From the NCBI RefSeq assembly GCF_017873675.1, contig NZ_JAGGKK010000004.1:1-64000 (forward strand): a DNA stretch of 64,000 bases, given 5' to 3'. Both the position numbers and the translations under genes were made by a program. Under the pieces are notes generated by a model. It was not told where the DNA came from and did no database searches. It saw nothing but the letters and a program-made list of their open reading frames with translations. Source of the stretch: Virgibacillus litoralis (lineage in GTDB: Bacteria > Bacillota > Bacilli > Bacillales > Amphibacillaceae). Position 1 is the first letter of the stretch. Each line of letters starts with the position of its first letter. This document shows, piece after piece, positions 43,989 to 52,518 of this stretch.

Positions 43989-44296
43989 CTTCTGCTGACT
44001 GTTTTCGTTTTCCGGTTGAAGTTTGCTCTCTTCTGTTGATGTTCGCGCTCTTCTGTCGATGTTCGCTCTCTTCTGTTGATGTTCACGCTCTTCTGTCGAT
44101 GTTCGCGCTCTTCTGTCGATGTTCACGCTCTTCTGTTGATGTTCGCTCTCTTCTGTTGATGTCCGCTCTCTTCTGTTGATGTTCGCGCTCTTCTGTTGAT
44201 GTTCGCGCTCTTCTGTTGATGTTCGCGCTCTTCTGTTGATGTTCGCGCTCTTCTGTTGATGTTCGCGCTCTTCTGTTGATGTTTTCGTTTTCCGGT
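43989..44296. repeat. Minisatellite 1, 20-bp unit
   Basis: Thirteen copies of TTCTGTTGATGTTCGCGCTC (variants TTCTGTCGAT and GTTCACGCTC) run from 44031 to about 44290 in exact 20-bp register. A direct repeat GTTTTCGTTTTCCGGT flanks it at 44001-44016 and 44281-44296, 280 bp apart, which is 14 units. The unit contains no stop codon on the minus strand and is not a multiple of three, so all three minus frames stay open and spell the same 20-residue repeat; this is not evidence for a protein. It lies between the antiporter gene and the yfkD terminator. Confidence 0.95.
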
Positions 44297-44299
44297 ACA

Positions 44300-44331
44300 T
44301 AAAAACCCCTGAAAAGTTTCAGGGGTTTTCA
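44300..44331 (-). terminator. Terminator of yfkD
   Basis: GAAAACCCCTGAAActtTTCAGGGGTTTTTA on the minus strand. Confidence 0.9.
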
Positions 44332-44347
44332 CAAAACAACATTGCTC

Positions 44348-45145
44348 TTATCTTAGCTGAAAAGAAAAGGATACGTGATCCTGAATTGGGATCCATGCAC
44401 CAATTCCTTGTTTTGTTACGTTTTTAATAACGAGTGATTTGTTTGATCCTTTTAATCGAAAGTATACTTCTCCAAATGTTACCTGACCTTTTTCATTGAT
44501 AGCAGGCGCATACGCTTGCAAGTGACCGTACTTTTTGGCCGGGACATTGTAGGAGTTTTCCTTCTTTGTATCTTTTCCGATTATGGTGCTATAGGAGAGT
44601 GGTAATTTTGTTCTCTCTTTTGATTTTAATAACATCATCTTTTTAATATCGTCAGGATCTGTGATTTTATTTGTTAACGCTCCCTGTATTTCCTTCTTTT
44701 CCTTCTGGGTATAATGCATTTCCTGGTTTGATTCGCCACCAATATTATTTAGCTCATTCGCATTAATTTTTTGGTATTCCCAGTTTATATTTGTCTCATC
44801 CGATTTGTAGTTGAGCGGCCATCGCCCAAGGTAAACCATACCACGATATCCGAATGCAATTGGTGATGGTTTTATAGATGTCTCGTTAAGCATTTTTATT
44901 AGGTCTGGATTTTCAACTGGTATATCGAGCTCATCAATCAAATCTTTAGTCAACCCGCTCGGTTCCACTACTTCCTGATCCTCAGTTGAATTCGGGAAAG
45001 TATTTTCTTTTGATATATTCAAAACATGACTTGGTATGTCATACTCCTTTTCTGACTTTTTCTCTTCCTTTCCTAAGCTATTAAAAGGAAGTAAAAAAAC
45101 GAAAACAAATATGATTAATGCTGTGATGTAATTCCTTTTTTTCAT
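44348..45145 (-). CDS. yfkD: YfkD family exported protein
   Basis: A 265-residue protein with a signal peptide (about residues 5-24, ending NSLGKEEK) and a hydrophilic remainder. VEPSGLTKDLIDELDIPVEN, SPIAFGYRGMVYLGRWPLNY and KYGHLQAYAPAINEKGQVTF recall the YfkD family of Bacillus, whose function is unknown. The start at 45145 has GGAAAGGA nine bases upstream; the ATG three codons earlier sits inside that site. Neighbouring yfkF-, yfkH-, yfkI- and yfkJ-like genes support the assignment. Confidence 0.8.
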   Translation of the reverse strand: MKKRNYITALIIFVFVFLLPFNSLGKEEKKSEKEYDIPSHVLNISKENTFPNSTEDQEVVEPSGLTKDLIDELDIPVENPDLIKMLNETSIKPSPIAFGYRGMVYLGRWPLNYKSDETNINWEYQKINANELNNIGGESNQEMHYTQKEKKEIQGALTNKITDPDDIKKMMLLKSKERTKLPLSYSTIIGKDTKKENSYNVPAKKYGHLQAYAPAINEKGQVTFGEVYFRLKGSNKSLVIKNVTKQGIGAWIPIQDHVSFSFQLR

Positions 45146-45207
45146 GTGTCCCATTCCTTTCCTTTTAGCTTAGTTTTTTCAGACACATGAATATTATACC
45201 TTTAATA

Positions 45208-45600
45208 TTATTGACTTAGTTCAATTGTTTCCAGATGCTCTTCAATATTTATACTGCCTTCAACAGAACGGATCATTGAACAGTTTTTTCTTGCTAGTGC
45301 TAAATTTTTGCTTAGTTTGTCGGGATCTAAATGGTAGCCTTTAATAGCATAATATAATACAACACGTTCTATACGATTTGCTTCCTCAGGGTTCCGTTCA
45401 ACTTCTGCGTTGATAGATAAATCTTCATATTTTATCCGCTGTTTAGATAAAATTTTCCGTAATACTGATCCACTGCATCCTGCAATTGATGCAATCATTA
45501 GCTGAAAAGGACGAAAACCGTAGTCCTCATTACCTGATACATCCAAGGGTCCATACTCTAAATCAACCTGCATCCCATTCTCTTTTAAGTAAAAATCCAT
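45208..45600 (-). CDS. OsmC/Ohr family protein
   Basis: A 130-residue protein of the OsmC fold, thiol peroxidases or related proteins. The two conserved cysteines are present in IASIAGCSGSVLRK (about residue 42) and ALARKNCSMIRSVEG (about 107). The first strand region FRPFQLMIASIAGC is family-typical. It reads in the same direction as yfkD with a 53-bp gap and could be co-transcribed. Confidence 0.88.
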   Translation of the reverse strand: MDFYLKENGMQVDLEYGPLDVSGNEDYGFRPFQLMIASIAGCSGSVLRKILSKQRIKYEDLSINAEVERNPEEANRIERVVLYYAIKGYHLDPDKLSKNLALARKNCSMIRSVEGSINIEEHLETIELSQ

Positions 45601-45772
45601 TATAAATCACTCCTTTATTTTATATGAACAGCTTATTTATATTTAACCTTTTTTGCAAACATCATAACTTGTTTTCATTTAAATGTATTTGGATTGACCT
45701 TTATAACGAAAACAATTACATTGAATGGAACTGAATATGACATTTAATAAATGAGATTGAAGGAGGAGAAAT

Positions 45773-46939
45773 ATGGCATCAGAGCGAACAAGATTTTGGA
45801 TATTAATTTCTCTTGTTTCTATTTCAGGATTTTCCCAAGGCATGATTCTCCCTTTATTGGCAATTATTCTGGAACAAAGTGGTATAGCATCATCAGTTAA
45901 TGGATTACATGCAACTGGATTATATATTGGTGTGCTTTTAGCATCTCCCTTTATGGAAAAACCAATGCGAAAATATGGATTTAAACCAATCATTGTCGTT
46001 GGCGGAATGCTTGTATTTATCTCATTGGCACTTTTTCCCTTTTGGGAGTCCTTATGGTTTTGGTTTATTTTACGCGTCACTATCGGTATTGGAGATAACA
46101 TGCTGCACTTCGGAACGCAAACGTGGATTACAACTACTAGCGCAAAAGAAACTAGAGGAAGGAATATTGCCTTCTATGGTTTGTTTTTCGGAGTAGGATT
46201 TACATTAGGACCGCTTATGACACGTTTATTAGAAATCAGCCAAGCACTGCCATTTTTGTTATCGGCAGTCCTTAGTATGCTTGTTTGGTCATCCATGTTC
46301 TTTGTACGAAACAAATTTCCGGAAAAGGATGGGTTCAACACAAGTAGTACTGCTAGCTCGTTAGGCCGTTTTATTAAAACTGGCAAAATAGCATGGGTTG
46401 CTCTTCTGCCGGCATTCGGCTATGGATTTCTGGAAGCTACATTACATAGTATTTTTCCAGTTTATGGATTACGAATCGGCCATGATGTGGAAATTCTCTC
46501 AGTCATTATTCCTTGTTTTGCAGCTGGAAGTGTCATAACGCAAATTCCATTAGGTATGTTGAGCGACCGACTTGGAAGAAGAAATGTCTTATTAGCGGTA
46601 TTAAGTTTCGGGATTCTTTGTTTCCTTGCTGCCGCATCGTTAGAAAACTCAGTAGTCGCATTATTTACAACATTTACTTTAGCAGGTATGTTTACTGGCT
46701 CTTTGTTTTCTTTAAGTATTACGTTTTTGGCGGATATTTTACCACCCTCCCTGTTACCGGCCGGGAATTTAATGACGGGGATTTCGTTTAGCATTGGAAG
46801 TATAAGTGGACCATATTTGGGTGGTCTGTTTCTTGAATATTTTCCAGGTGTTTCCTTTTTTTATGTAATTGTCATTATGTTGATACTTATTTTGACAGCA
46901 ACATACACAAAGAAGAATGTCGAATTTCAATATGGTTAG
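45773..46939 (+). CDS. Major facilitator superfamily transporter (YfkF-like)
   Basis: A 388-residue carrier with twelve predicted helices and the MFS loop motifs MEKPMRKYGFKPIIVVGG (between helices 2 and 3) and GMLSDRLGRRNVLLAVL (between helices 8 and 9). It probably exports a drug or metabolite. AAGGAGGAG precedes the ATG. B. subtilis has the MFS gene yfkF close to yfkD, so positional orthology is likely, but MFS sequences alone do not settle it. Confidence 0.87.
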   Translation: MASERTRFWILISLVSISGFSQGMILPLLAIILEQSGIASSVNGLHATGLYIGVLLASPFMEKPMRKYGFKPIIVVGGMLVFISLALFPFWESLWFWFILRVTIGIGDNMLHFGTQTWITTTSAKETRGRNIAFYGLFFGVGFTLGPLMTRLLEISQALPFLLSAVLSMLVWSSMFFVRNKFPEKDGFNTSSTASSLGRFIKTGKIAWVALLPAFGYGFLEATLHSIFPVYGLRIGHDVEILSVIIPCFAAGSVITQIPLGMLSDRLGRRNVLLAVLSFGILCFLAAASLENSVVALFTTFTLAGMFTGSLFSLSITFLADILPPSLLPAGNLMTGISFSIGSISGPYLGGLFLEYFPGVSFFYVIVIMLILILTATYTKKNVEFQYG

Positions 46940-46960
46940 ACTTAACGCAAAGCTCTACTT

Positions 46961-46990
46961 TAGATAAGTCTTAGTTGCGCTTATGCAGTT
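46961..46990 (+). repeat. Fragment of the small dispersed repeat, copy j
   Basis: TAGATAAGTCTTAGTTGCGC followed by TTATGCAGTT carries the family core and lies just behind the MFS stop. Confidence 0.55.
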
Positions 46991-47007
46991 GAAAAGGACA
47001 TAGTAAA

Positions 47008-47042
47008 GACAAAGGACACTCAAACCTCGAGTGTCCTTTGTC
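47008..47042. terminator. Bidirectional terminator
   Basis: GACAAAGGACACTCaaacctcGAGTGTCCTTTGTC, a 14-bp perfect stem between the convergent MFS and amino-acid permease genes. Confidence 0.9.
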
Positions 47043-47044
47043 CT

Positions 47045-47731
47045 TTATAGAAATCTGCTATATCTAATTTCTAAACGATCTTGCATAAATGAAATGATTA
47101 CACATATTGGCCAGTAAATTAAGGCAACCAATATATATAATGTCATGGCATCGAATTCCCTGCCTACAACAATCTGCGTTTTCTGGAACAACTCTGGAAC
47201 AGTAATTACTGCTGCCAGGGAGGTTGCTTTAACAATGTCCATAAACACATTTGTTAGCGGTGGGATTGCTGTTCTGGTTGCTTGCGGCAAAATAACTTTC
47301 CTTAATGTATTCCAATAGCCTATATTCAGAGCTTTGGATGACTCCCATTGGCCATTGTCAATACTATTCAATGAGGCACGATTGATTTCTGCGATAAAAG
47401 CTGCGCTATTCAGTCCAAATCCAGCTGAGGCAGCAACTAGCGCCGACAATTCTAGTCCCACATATGGGAGTCCAAAGTATAATATAAATAGAAAAACCAG
47501 AATTGGCGTGCCACGCATGAAAGAAATATACGCCCTGGACGGCCAACGCAATAAAATCTTATCTGAATTTCGCGCTAATGCCAAAAACAATCCTAGAATC
47601 ATTCCAATTGCCATACCTGCTATGGCAACTCCAAGGGTAGTAGGCAATCCACCCAATACAAAAGGTAAGCTTTCCAGTGCTAACTCAATATCAAACACTC
47701 CACCAAAGTCAAAACCATTAAAATTAATCAT
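47045..47731 (-). CDS. Amino-acid ABC transporter permease (YckA-like)
   Basis: A 228-residue permease of the HisMQ/polar amino-acid family. Five helices, the conserved MRGTPILVFLFILYFGLPYV and the EAA loop WESSKALNIGYWNTLRKVIL followed by PQATRTAIPPLTNVFMDIVK are clear. It starts six bases past the binding-protein gene. No ATPase gene is adjacent; the B. subtilis yckA-yckB pair is likewise without its own ATPase. Confidence 0.9.
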   Translation of the reverse strand: MINFNGFDFGGVFDIELALESLPFVLGGLPTTLGVAIAGMAIGMILGLFLALARNSDKILLRWPSRAYISFMRGTPILVFLFILYFGLPYVGLELSALVAASAGFGLNSAAFIAEINRASLNSIDNGQWESSKALNIGYWNTLRKVILPQATRTAIPPLTNVFMDIVKATSLAAVITVPELFQKTQIVVGREFDAMTLYILVALIYWPICVIISFMQDRLEIRYSRFL

Positions 47732-47737
47732 GTTCTA

Positions 47738-48610
47738 TTACAGTTCCAATCCTTCTATTTCTTTTATTTCGCCTTCAGGTCTTTTGGAGGCATCTTCCTT
47801 ATAAAATTTCTTAGCTAATTCTGACAACGTCCCATCTTCCCGCATTTCTTCCAAGACTTTATTAATCTCTTCGGTTAATTTATCTGCTTTATTTGATAGA
47901 ATTGCTGCCTGTTCTGTTGGATGAAACTTTAATTCTGGATGAAGCATAATATCAAAATCTGGAAATGCTGCCACACCAAATTTTGATAAATAGTAGTCAT
48001 TTACAATTACATCAGTTCTACCATTATGTACGTCACGCAGATAAGCTTCATTAGGTGCATTTCCGTATGTCTTAACTTCAGCTCCAAAATGTCTAGCAAT
48101 TTCACTGTAGACAGTTGTTGCTCCGCCACCGGCTTTTTTACCTTCTAAATCTTCTAACGAATTTATCCCGGAATAATCCCCTTTTCGAACAACCATTGTA
48201 GAATAAGAATATTTATAAGGGTTACTAAAATTAAACTCTTCTTTTCTTGTACTTGTTATTTCAATATCGTTTGCAGCAACATCGATTCTTCCACTTTTTA
48301 TAGCTGGAAGCATACTATCGATCCCCATAATTTCATAGGAGACTTCTAGGTCAAGCCGATTTGCTATCTCTCTCATTACTTCAACATCGTAGCCAGTTAA
48401 TTGATCTTCACTCTCGCCTTCACCCTTGTAATAGGAAGATGCGATAAGAGTACCAGATGTTCCAACAACCAATTCCCCGGATTCTTGAACTTCAGCCCAC
48501 TTACTATCTTCAGATTTGCTGTTGCCCTTTTCTTGATTGTCGCCTTCACCACATGCTGCTAACGCGAATACTGTTACTAGTAGTATAAATACTAACTTCT
48601 TTATATACAT
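47738..48610 (-). CDS. Amino-acid ABC transporter substrate-binding lipoprotein (YckB-like)
   Basis: A 290-residue lipoprotein with lipobox LAAC near residue 19 and a family 3 solute-binding domain: GELVVGTSGT, GYDVEVMREIANRL, DSMLPAIKSGRIDVAANDIE and RDVHNGRTDVIVNDYY. The start at 48610 follows GGAGTG; an earlier in-frame GTG lies inside that site. Likely ligand is an amino acid, possibly cystine by similarity to the TcyA/YckB group. Confidence 0.9.
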   Translation of the reverse strand: MYIKKLVFILLVTVFALAACGEGDNQEKGNSKSEDSKWAEVQESGELVVGTSGTLIASSYYKGEGESEDQLTGYDVEVMREIANRLDLEVSYEIMGIDSMLPAIKSGRIDVAANDIEITSTRKEEFNFSNPYKYSYSTMVVRKGDYSGINSLEDLEGKKAGGGATTVYSEIARHFGAEVKTYGNAPNEAYLRDVHNGRTDVIVNDYYLSKFGVAAFPDFDIMLHPELKFHPTEQAAILSNKADKLTEEINKVLEEMREDGTLSELAKKFYKEDASKRPEGEIKEIEGLEL

Positions 48611-48759
48611 AAATTTCACTCCTTCTTATTCACAACATTTAAATTGTGTTACATTTAAAAGTTTATAATGATTGTAACAGTATAAGTCTATTGATTCAAC
48701 CAAAATATACACTGTATTCATGGTATAATGTACCTGTATTAGTACTCTTATATTTGCAC

Positions 48760-48787
48760 TTGACTTTATTTTATCTCATGGTAAAAT
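48760..48787 (+). promoter_or_regulatory. Promoter of the zosA-like gene
   Basis: -35 TTGACT (48760-48765), 16-bp spacer, -10 TAAAAT (48782-48787). Confidence 0.65.
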
Positions 48788-48803
48788 AATAATAAGTATT
48801 TGT

Positions 48804-48818
48804 TTATAATAATTATAA
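48804..48818 (+). promoter_or_regulatory. Perfect Per box
   Basis: TTATAATAATTATAA equals the Per-box consensus TTATAATNATTATAA at every position. It lies 17 bp behind the -10 box and 18 bp ahead of the start codon. Confidence 0.9.
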
Positions 48819-48836
48819 TCTGAGGAGATCATAATA

Positions 48837-50771
48837 ATGACGACCAATTCAAAAACATTACATTCACCAAGTTCACATACGTTCAAATCCTTTTTTGCAA
48901 AAAGTTCATTTAGACGCTTTATCGTGCATATAGAATTAATTGCTGCGCTGTTCAGCGGTTTGCTAATTTTGATTACTTGGTCACTTGAGGACTCCATTTC
49001 AGCTACTGCATGGGTCATCCTGCACCTAATTGCCTTTGTGATTGGCGGCTATGCTAAAGCTAAAGAAGGAATTCAAGAAACAATAGCAAATAAAGATCTA
49101 AATGTGGAAATGCTGATGATTTTCGCTGCTATCGGATCAGCATCCATTGGGTATTGGACTGAAGGTGCCATCCTCATATTTATCTTTGCATTATCTGGAG
49201 CATTAGAAACCTATACATTGAAAAAAAGTGACAAAGCGATATCATCGCTTATGGATTTACAGCCAGAACAAGCATTAAGAATTAAAAATGGCCAGGAGAA
49301 GATTGTTCCCGTTTCTGAATTGAAGGTTGATGATATCATTTTGGTACGTGCTGGTGAGCGAATTCCTGCAGATGGTGAAATAGTTAAGGGGGAAACGTCA
49401 ATCGATGAAAGTGCTATTACTGGAGAATCAGTACCTGTCAGTAAAATAGACAGCAATGATGTTTTTGCAGGGACAGTGGCACTGGACGGATCCATATCAA
49501 TTAAGATTACCAAGCATGCGGATGAAACGCTTTTCCAAAAAATCATTCAACTGGTTCAATCAGCCCAGGAAGAAAAATCTCCTTCACAGTTGTTTATAGA
49601 ACGATTTGAGGGAACATATGTAAAAGTAGTTCTTGCAGCGGTTGCTATTATGATGTTTTTACCCTACTTTATTTTTGGCTGGTCATTATCAGAGAGTATT
49701 TACCGAGCAATGATCCTGCTAGTTGTTGCTTCACCTTGTGCCTTGGTAGCTTCAATTATGCCTGCCACACTATCTGCCATTTCCAATAGCGCTAAAAGTG
49801 GCGTTCTATTTAAAGGTGGCGTTCATGTTGAAAACTTGAGCCATATTAAGGCGATAGCATTTGACAAGACCGGTACGTTAACGAACGGAACACCTGAGGT
49901 AACAGACACATACGTTCACACAAAGTGGGAAAAGGAAAAAGTGCTTGCCATTGCCGGAGCTATTGAAAAAGAATCCATACATCCATTAGCAAAGGCGATT
50001 TATGCCTATAGCACAGATTACACAAATGTACATGATTTGAATATTCATCATGTTACAACAGTAAGTGGTAATGGTGTTTCTGCATATGTAAATGATGAGA
50101 AATGGGAAATCGGTAAAGCTGGTTTTGTTGGTGAAAAAGCTGCTTTCAACTTCCAAGGGGGAATAGCAAAGCAACTTGCTGAACAAGGTAAAACCATCGT
50201 ATTCGTCAAAGCAAATGATGAAATCGTAGCGCTTTACGCACTCAAAGATACAATCAGAGACAATACAAAACAAGCGATAAAAACCTTGAAAAAGCATGGT
50301 GTGCATACGATAATGCTGACTGGAGACAACGAAACAACTGCTAAAGCAATTGCTGCTGAAGCCGGTATAGACCATTACATTGCTGAGTGTCTACCAGATG
50401 AAAAAGTAAACCATGTAAAACAACTGCGAACCGACTATGAAAATGTAGCGATGGTTGGGGACGGGATAAATGATGCCCCAGCATTGGCAAGTGCAAATTT
50501 AGGAATTGCCATGGGTAAAGGAACTGATGTAGCACTGGAAACCGCAGATGTCGTATTAATGAAAAATGATTTATCCAAAATAACAAATGCCATTAACTTA
50601 TCAGGTCGTATGAATAGAATTGTAAAACAAAATGTTGTATTTTCCTTAAGTGTAATTCTATTATTAATAGCATCAAACTTCTTACAAATAGTAGATTTGC
50701 CATTAGGTGTAATCGGGCACGAAGGTAGTACTATCCTAGTTATTTTAAATGGGTTGCGTTTATTAAAATAG
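48837..50771 (+). CDS. zosA: Heavy-metal P1B-type ATPase, ZosA-like
   Basis: A 644-residue metal-transporting ATPase. There is no N-terminal HMA domain. The membrane metal site S-P-C (residues 299-301), the phosphorylation motif DKTGTLT starting at Asp343, TGES in the actuator domain, MLTGDNETTAKAIAAEAGID and GDGINDAPAL are all intact. B. subtilis ZosA, a PerR-regulated zinc-import ATPase, has the same size and lacks HMA domains. The perfect Per box here strongly supports that assignment. Direction of transport cannot be read from sequence; the PfeT-type iron exporter is a related alternative, also under PerR. Confidence 0.85.
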   Translation: MTTNSKTLHSPSSHTFKSFFAKSSFRRFIVHIELIAALFSGLLILITWSLEDSISATAWVILHLIAFVIGGYAKAKEGIQETIANKDLNVEMLMIFAAIGSASIGYWTEGAILIFIFALSGALETYTLKKSDKAISSLMDLQPEQALRIKNGQEKIVPVSELKVDDIILVRAGERIPADGEIVKGETSIDESAITGESVPVSKIDSNDVFAGTVALDGSISIKITKHADETLFQKIIQLVQSAQEEKSPSQLFIERFEGTYVKVVLAAVAIMMFLPYFIFGWSLSESIYRAMILLVVASPCALVASIMPATLSAISNSAKSGVLFKGGVHVENLSHIKAIAFDKTGTLTNGTPEVTDTYVHTKWEKEKVLAIAGAIEKESIHPLAKAIYAYSTDYTNVHDLNIHHVTTVSGNGVSAYVNDEKWEIGKAGFVGEKAAFNFQGGIAKQLAEQGKTIVFVKANDEIVALYALKDTIRDNTKQAIKTLKKHGVHTIMLTGDNETTAKAIAAEAGIDHYIAECLPDEKVNHVKQLRTDYENVAMVGDGINDAPALASANLGIAMGKGTDVALETADVVLMKNDLSKITNAINLSGRMNRIVKQNVVFSLSVILLLIASNFLQIVDLPLGVIGHEGSTILVILNGLRLLK

Positions 50772-50799
50772 CTATCACAAATTTGTGATAGCTATTTTT
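50765..50799. terminator. Bidirectional terminator
   Basis: AAAATAGCTATCACAAaTTTGTGATAGCTATTTTT between the convergent zosA-like and yfkH-like genes; it overlaps the yfkH stop. Confidence 0.92.
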
Positions 50800-51622
50800 C
50801 AGTTTCCTTCCCTATTCCTTTTTTAAGTATTGCGTTAATCGCGCCACCAATCATAATAATAATTCCGGATAAATAAAACCAAATCATCAAGACAATGACG
50901 GTACCCAGACTACCGTAAGTAGCTGAGTAATCTCCCATAGAACTAACATAAAAAGAAAAGGCTAATGAAACTAGCTGCCAGCCAATCGTTGCAAAAAGCG
51001 CACCCCATACTGCATTTTTAAAATAGATCCGTTTATTGGGTGCGAGCTTATATAATGCGATTAATACAATGAAAAATACTACAGAAGAAACAACCCAACG
51101 CAATGTTTCCCATACACTTAGGAAACCAGCAGACAACCCAAAAAATGTGAAAATGTATACCCCAATCGTTTTTCCAAAAATAGGAAGTAAAAAGGCCATA
51201 CAAATTATAAGTACCATAGCAATTGTTAACACAATCGCTATAAGCCGGGATACAATAAATGAACGATCCTCATCAACGTCATAAGCCCGGTTAAACCCAC
51301 GCATAATTGCATTTATTGCATTCGATGCTGACCAAAGTGTACCGATGATGCCAATTGACAGTAATTGCCCATTTTGATCATTCATCAACTCGCTCACATT
51401 TTGATTGATCAAATCTGTTATTTGTCCAGGTGCGTATGTCTCGATAAAGTTTATTACAGTTGATTGTTCAATTGGCAAATAACCAATTAGAGTCATTAAA
51501 AACAATAAGAAAGGAAAAAGGGATAGTAAGAAAAAGTAGGCTAACTGAGCTGATAAACCAAATATATCATCTTCTGTAATTCGTTGATAAAGTTCTTTTA
51601 AAAATGCCATACTCCTTTTCAA
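50792..51622 (-). CDS. yfkH: YihY/BrkB family membrane protein (YfkH)
   Basis: A 276-residue membrane protein with six helices. The N-terminal DDIFGLSAQLAYFFLLSLFP, SASNAINAIMRGFNRAYDVD and the C-terminal YGSLGTVIVLMIWFYLSGII are hallmarks of the family once mislabelled ribonuclease BN. Its transport or envelope role is unknown. It is last in the leftward set yfkJ-yfkI-yfkH, the order found in B. subtilis. Confidence 0.9.
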   Translation of the reverse strand: MKRSMAFLKELYQRITEDDIFGLSAQLAYFFLLSLFPFLLFLMTLIGYLPIEQSTVINFIETYAPGQITDLINQNVSELMNDQNGQLLSIGIIGTLWSASNAINAIMRGFNRAYDVDEDRSFIVSRLIAIVLTIAMVLIICMAFLLPIFGKTIGVYIFTFFGLSAGFLSVWETLRWVVSSVVFFIVLIALYKLAPNKRIYFKNAVWGALFATIGWQLVSLAFSFYVSSMGDYSATYGSLGTVIVLMIWFYLSGIIIMIGGAINAILKKGIGKETEK

Positions 51623-51647
51623 TATCTAACCACCCTTATCTCAAAAC

Positions 51648-51950
51648 TTACAATGTGTTTTCCAAGTCCTTTTGATCTTTATTTGCAAATTTGTCTAAGG
51701 TGTTTTCCACTTGTTCTAAGGCATTGATCGCATTTTCTGCACCGCTTGAAAACTCTTTGTTGAACTTATCAAAACTATCCTTGGCACTTCGAACTGCCTC
51801 TGATGGATGTTTCACATAATAGCCTGACCTGTTTTTAGCGTAATTCATTTTCAGCTTCGTATAATTTCTTGCATCATTATTAAATAATGAAACTAATCCT
51901 CCTACGATTGCACCCATCAAAACTCCAATAAATAAATTTCGTTTACCCAT
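51648..51950 (-). CDS. yfkI: YtxH-type small membrane protein (YfkI-like)
   Basis: A 100-residue protein with one N-terminal glycine-rich helix (LFIGVLMGAIVGGLVSLF) followed by a helical, probably coiled-coil tail. This is the YtxH-like architecture. Function unknown. It lies between yfkJ and yfkH, 25 bp and 20 bp apart. Confidence 0.8.
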   Translation of the reverse strand: MGKRNLFIGVLMGAIVGGLVSLFNNDARNYTKLKMNYAKNRSGYYVKHPSEAVRSAKDSFDKFNKEFSSGAENAINALEQVENTLDKFANKDQKDLENTL

Positions 51951-51970
51951 TCTGTATCGCTCCTTTTATT

Positions 51971-52441
51971 CTATATGTTATTCTCAGATCTAATATACCT
52001 TAGTAATTCATTACAGCCTTCAGAGATTAATTCGTATGTGTAATCAAAATTGCCTGTATAATAAGGATCTGGTATATTTCCTTCTTGGGGATCTTGTACA
52101 AAGTCCATCAGTTTGGCTAATTTAGCATCACCAGCTTTATTACTTAGATTTTGCATGTCTTTTCTATTTTGCTCATCCATCGCAATGATATAATCAAAAT
52201 CTCCCCAGTCACTAAAATTTACCTGCCTAGCCTTTAATTCCTTATACCCTATTTGATACTTGTCTAACAATTCTCTAGTACCTTTATGAGGAGGTTCTCC
52301 AGAATGCCAGTCACCAATACCTCCTGAATCAGCCCCAATTTTATCAGTTAAATTTTCTTTATCAACTAAATCACGAAATACTGCTTCAGCCATTGGTGAT
52401 CGGCAAATGTTACCTAAACATACAAATAATACGCGTATCAT
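51971..52441 (-). CDS. yfkJ: Low-molecular-weight protein tyrosine phosphatase (YfkJ)
   Basis: A 156-residue LMW phosphatase. The P-loop VCLGNICRSP has the nucleophile Cys8 in the CX5RS motif, and IPDPYYTG supplies the general acid Asp. B. subtilis YfkJ removes phosphate from tyrosine and was also linked to arginine phosphatase studies of its relative YwlE. I start at ATG 52441, eight bases behind an AGG-containing site; an earlier in-frame GTG sits inside that site. Confidence 0.92.
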   Translation of the reverse strand: MIRVLFVCLGNICRSPMAEAVFRDLVDKENLTDKIGADSGGIGDWHSGEPPHKGTRELLDKYQIGYKELKARQVNFSDWGDFDYIIAMDEQNRKDMQNLSNKAGDAKLAKLMDFVQDPQEGNIPDPYYTGNFDYTYELISEGCNELLRYIRSENNI

Positions 52442-52518
52442 ATCCACATCCTACCCTTCATAAGTATTATAATCAATTATTGTTTGCTGATTAAGTAAAA
52501 TGTCATAAACGATTTTCT

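Noticed and set aside
43989-44296. Possible CRISPR array
   Set aside because: The repeats are directly adjacent with no unique spacers, and no cas genes are present.
43962-44332. Open frames encoding 20-residue repeats such as INRRARTSTEE
   Set aside because: They arise from a 20-bp tandem repeat without stops, are open in all three minus frames and have no convincing start signals.
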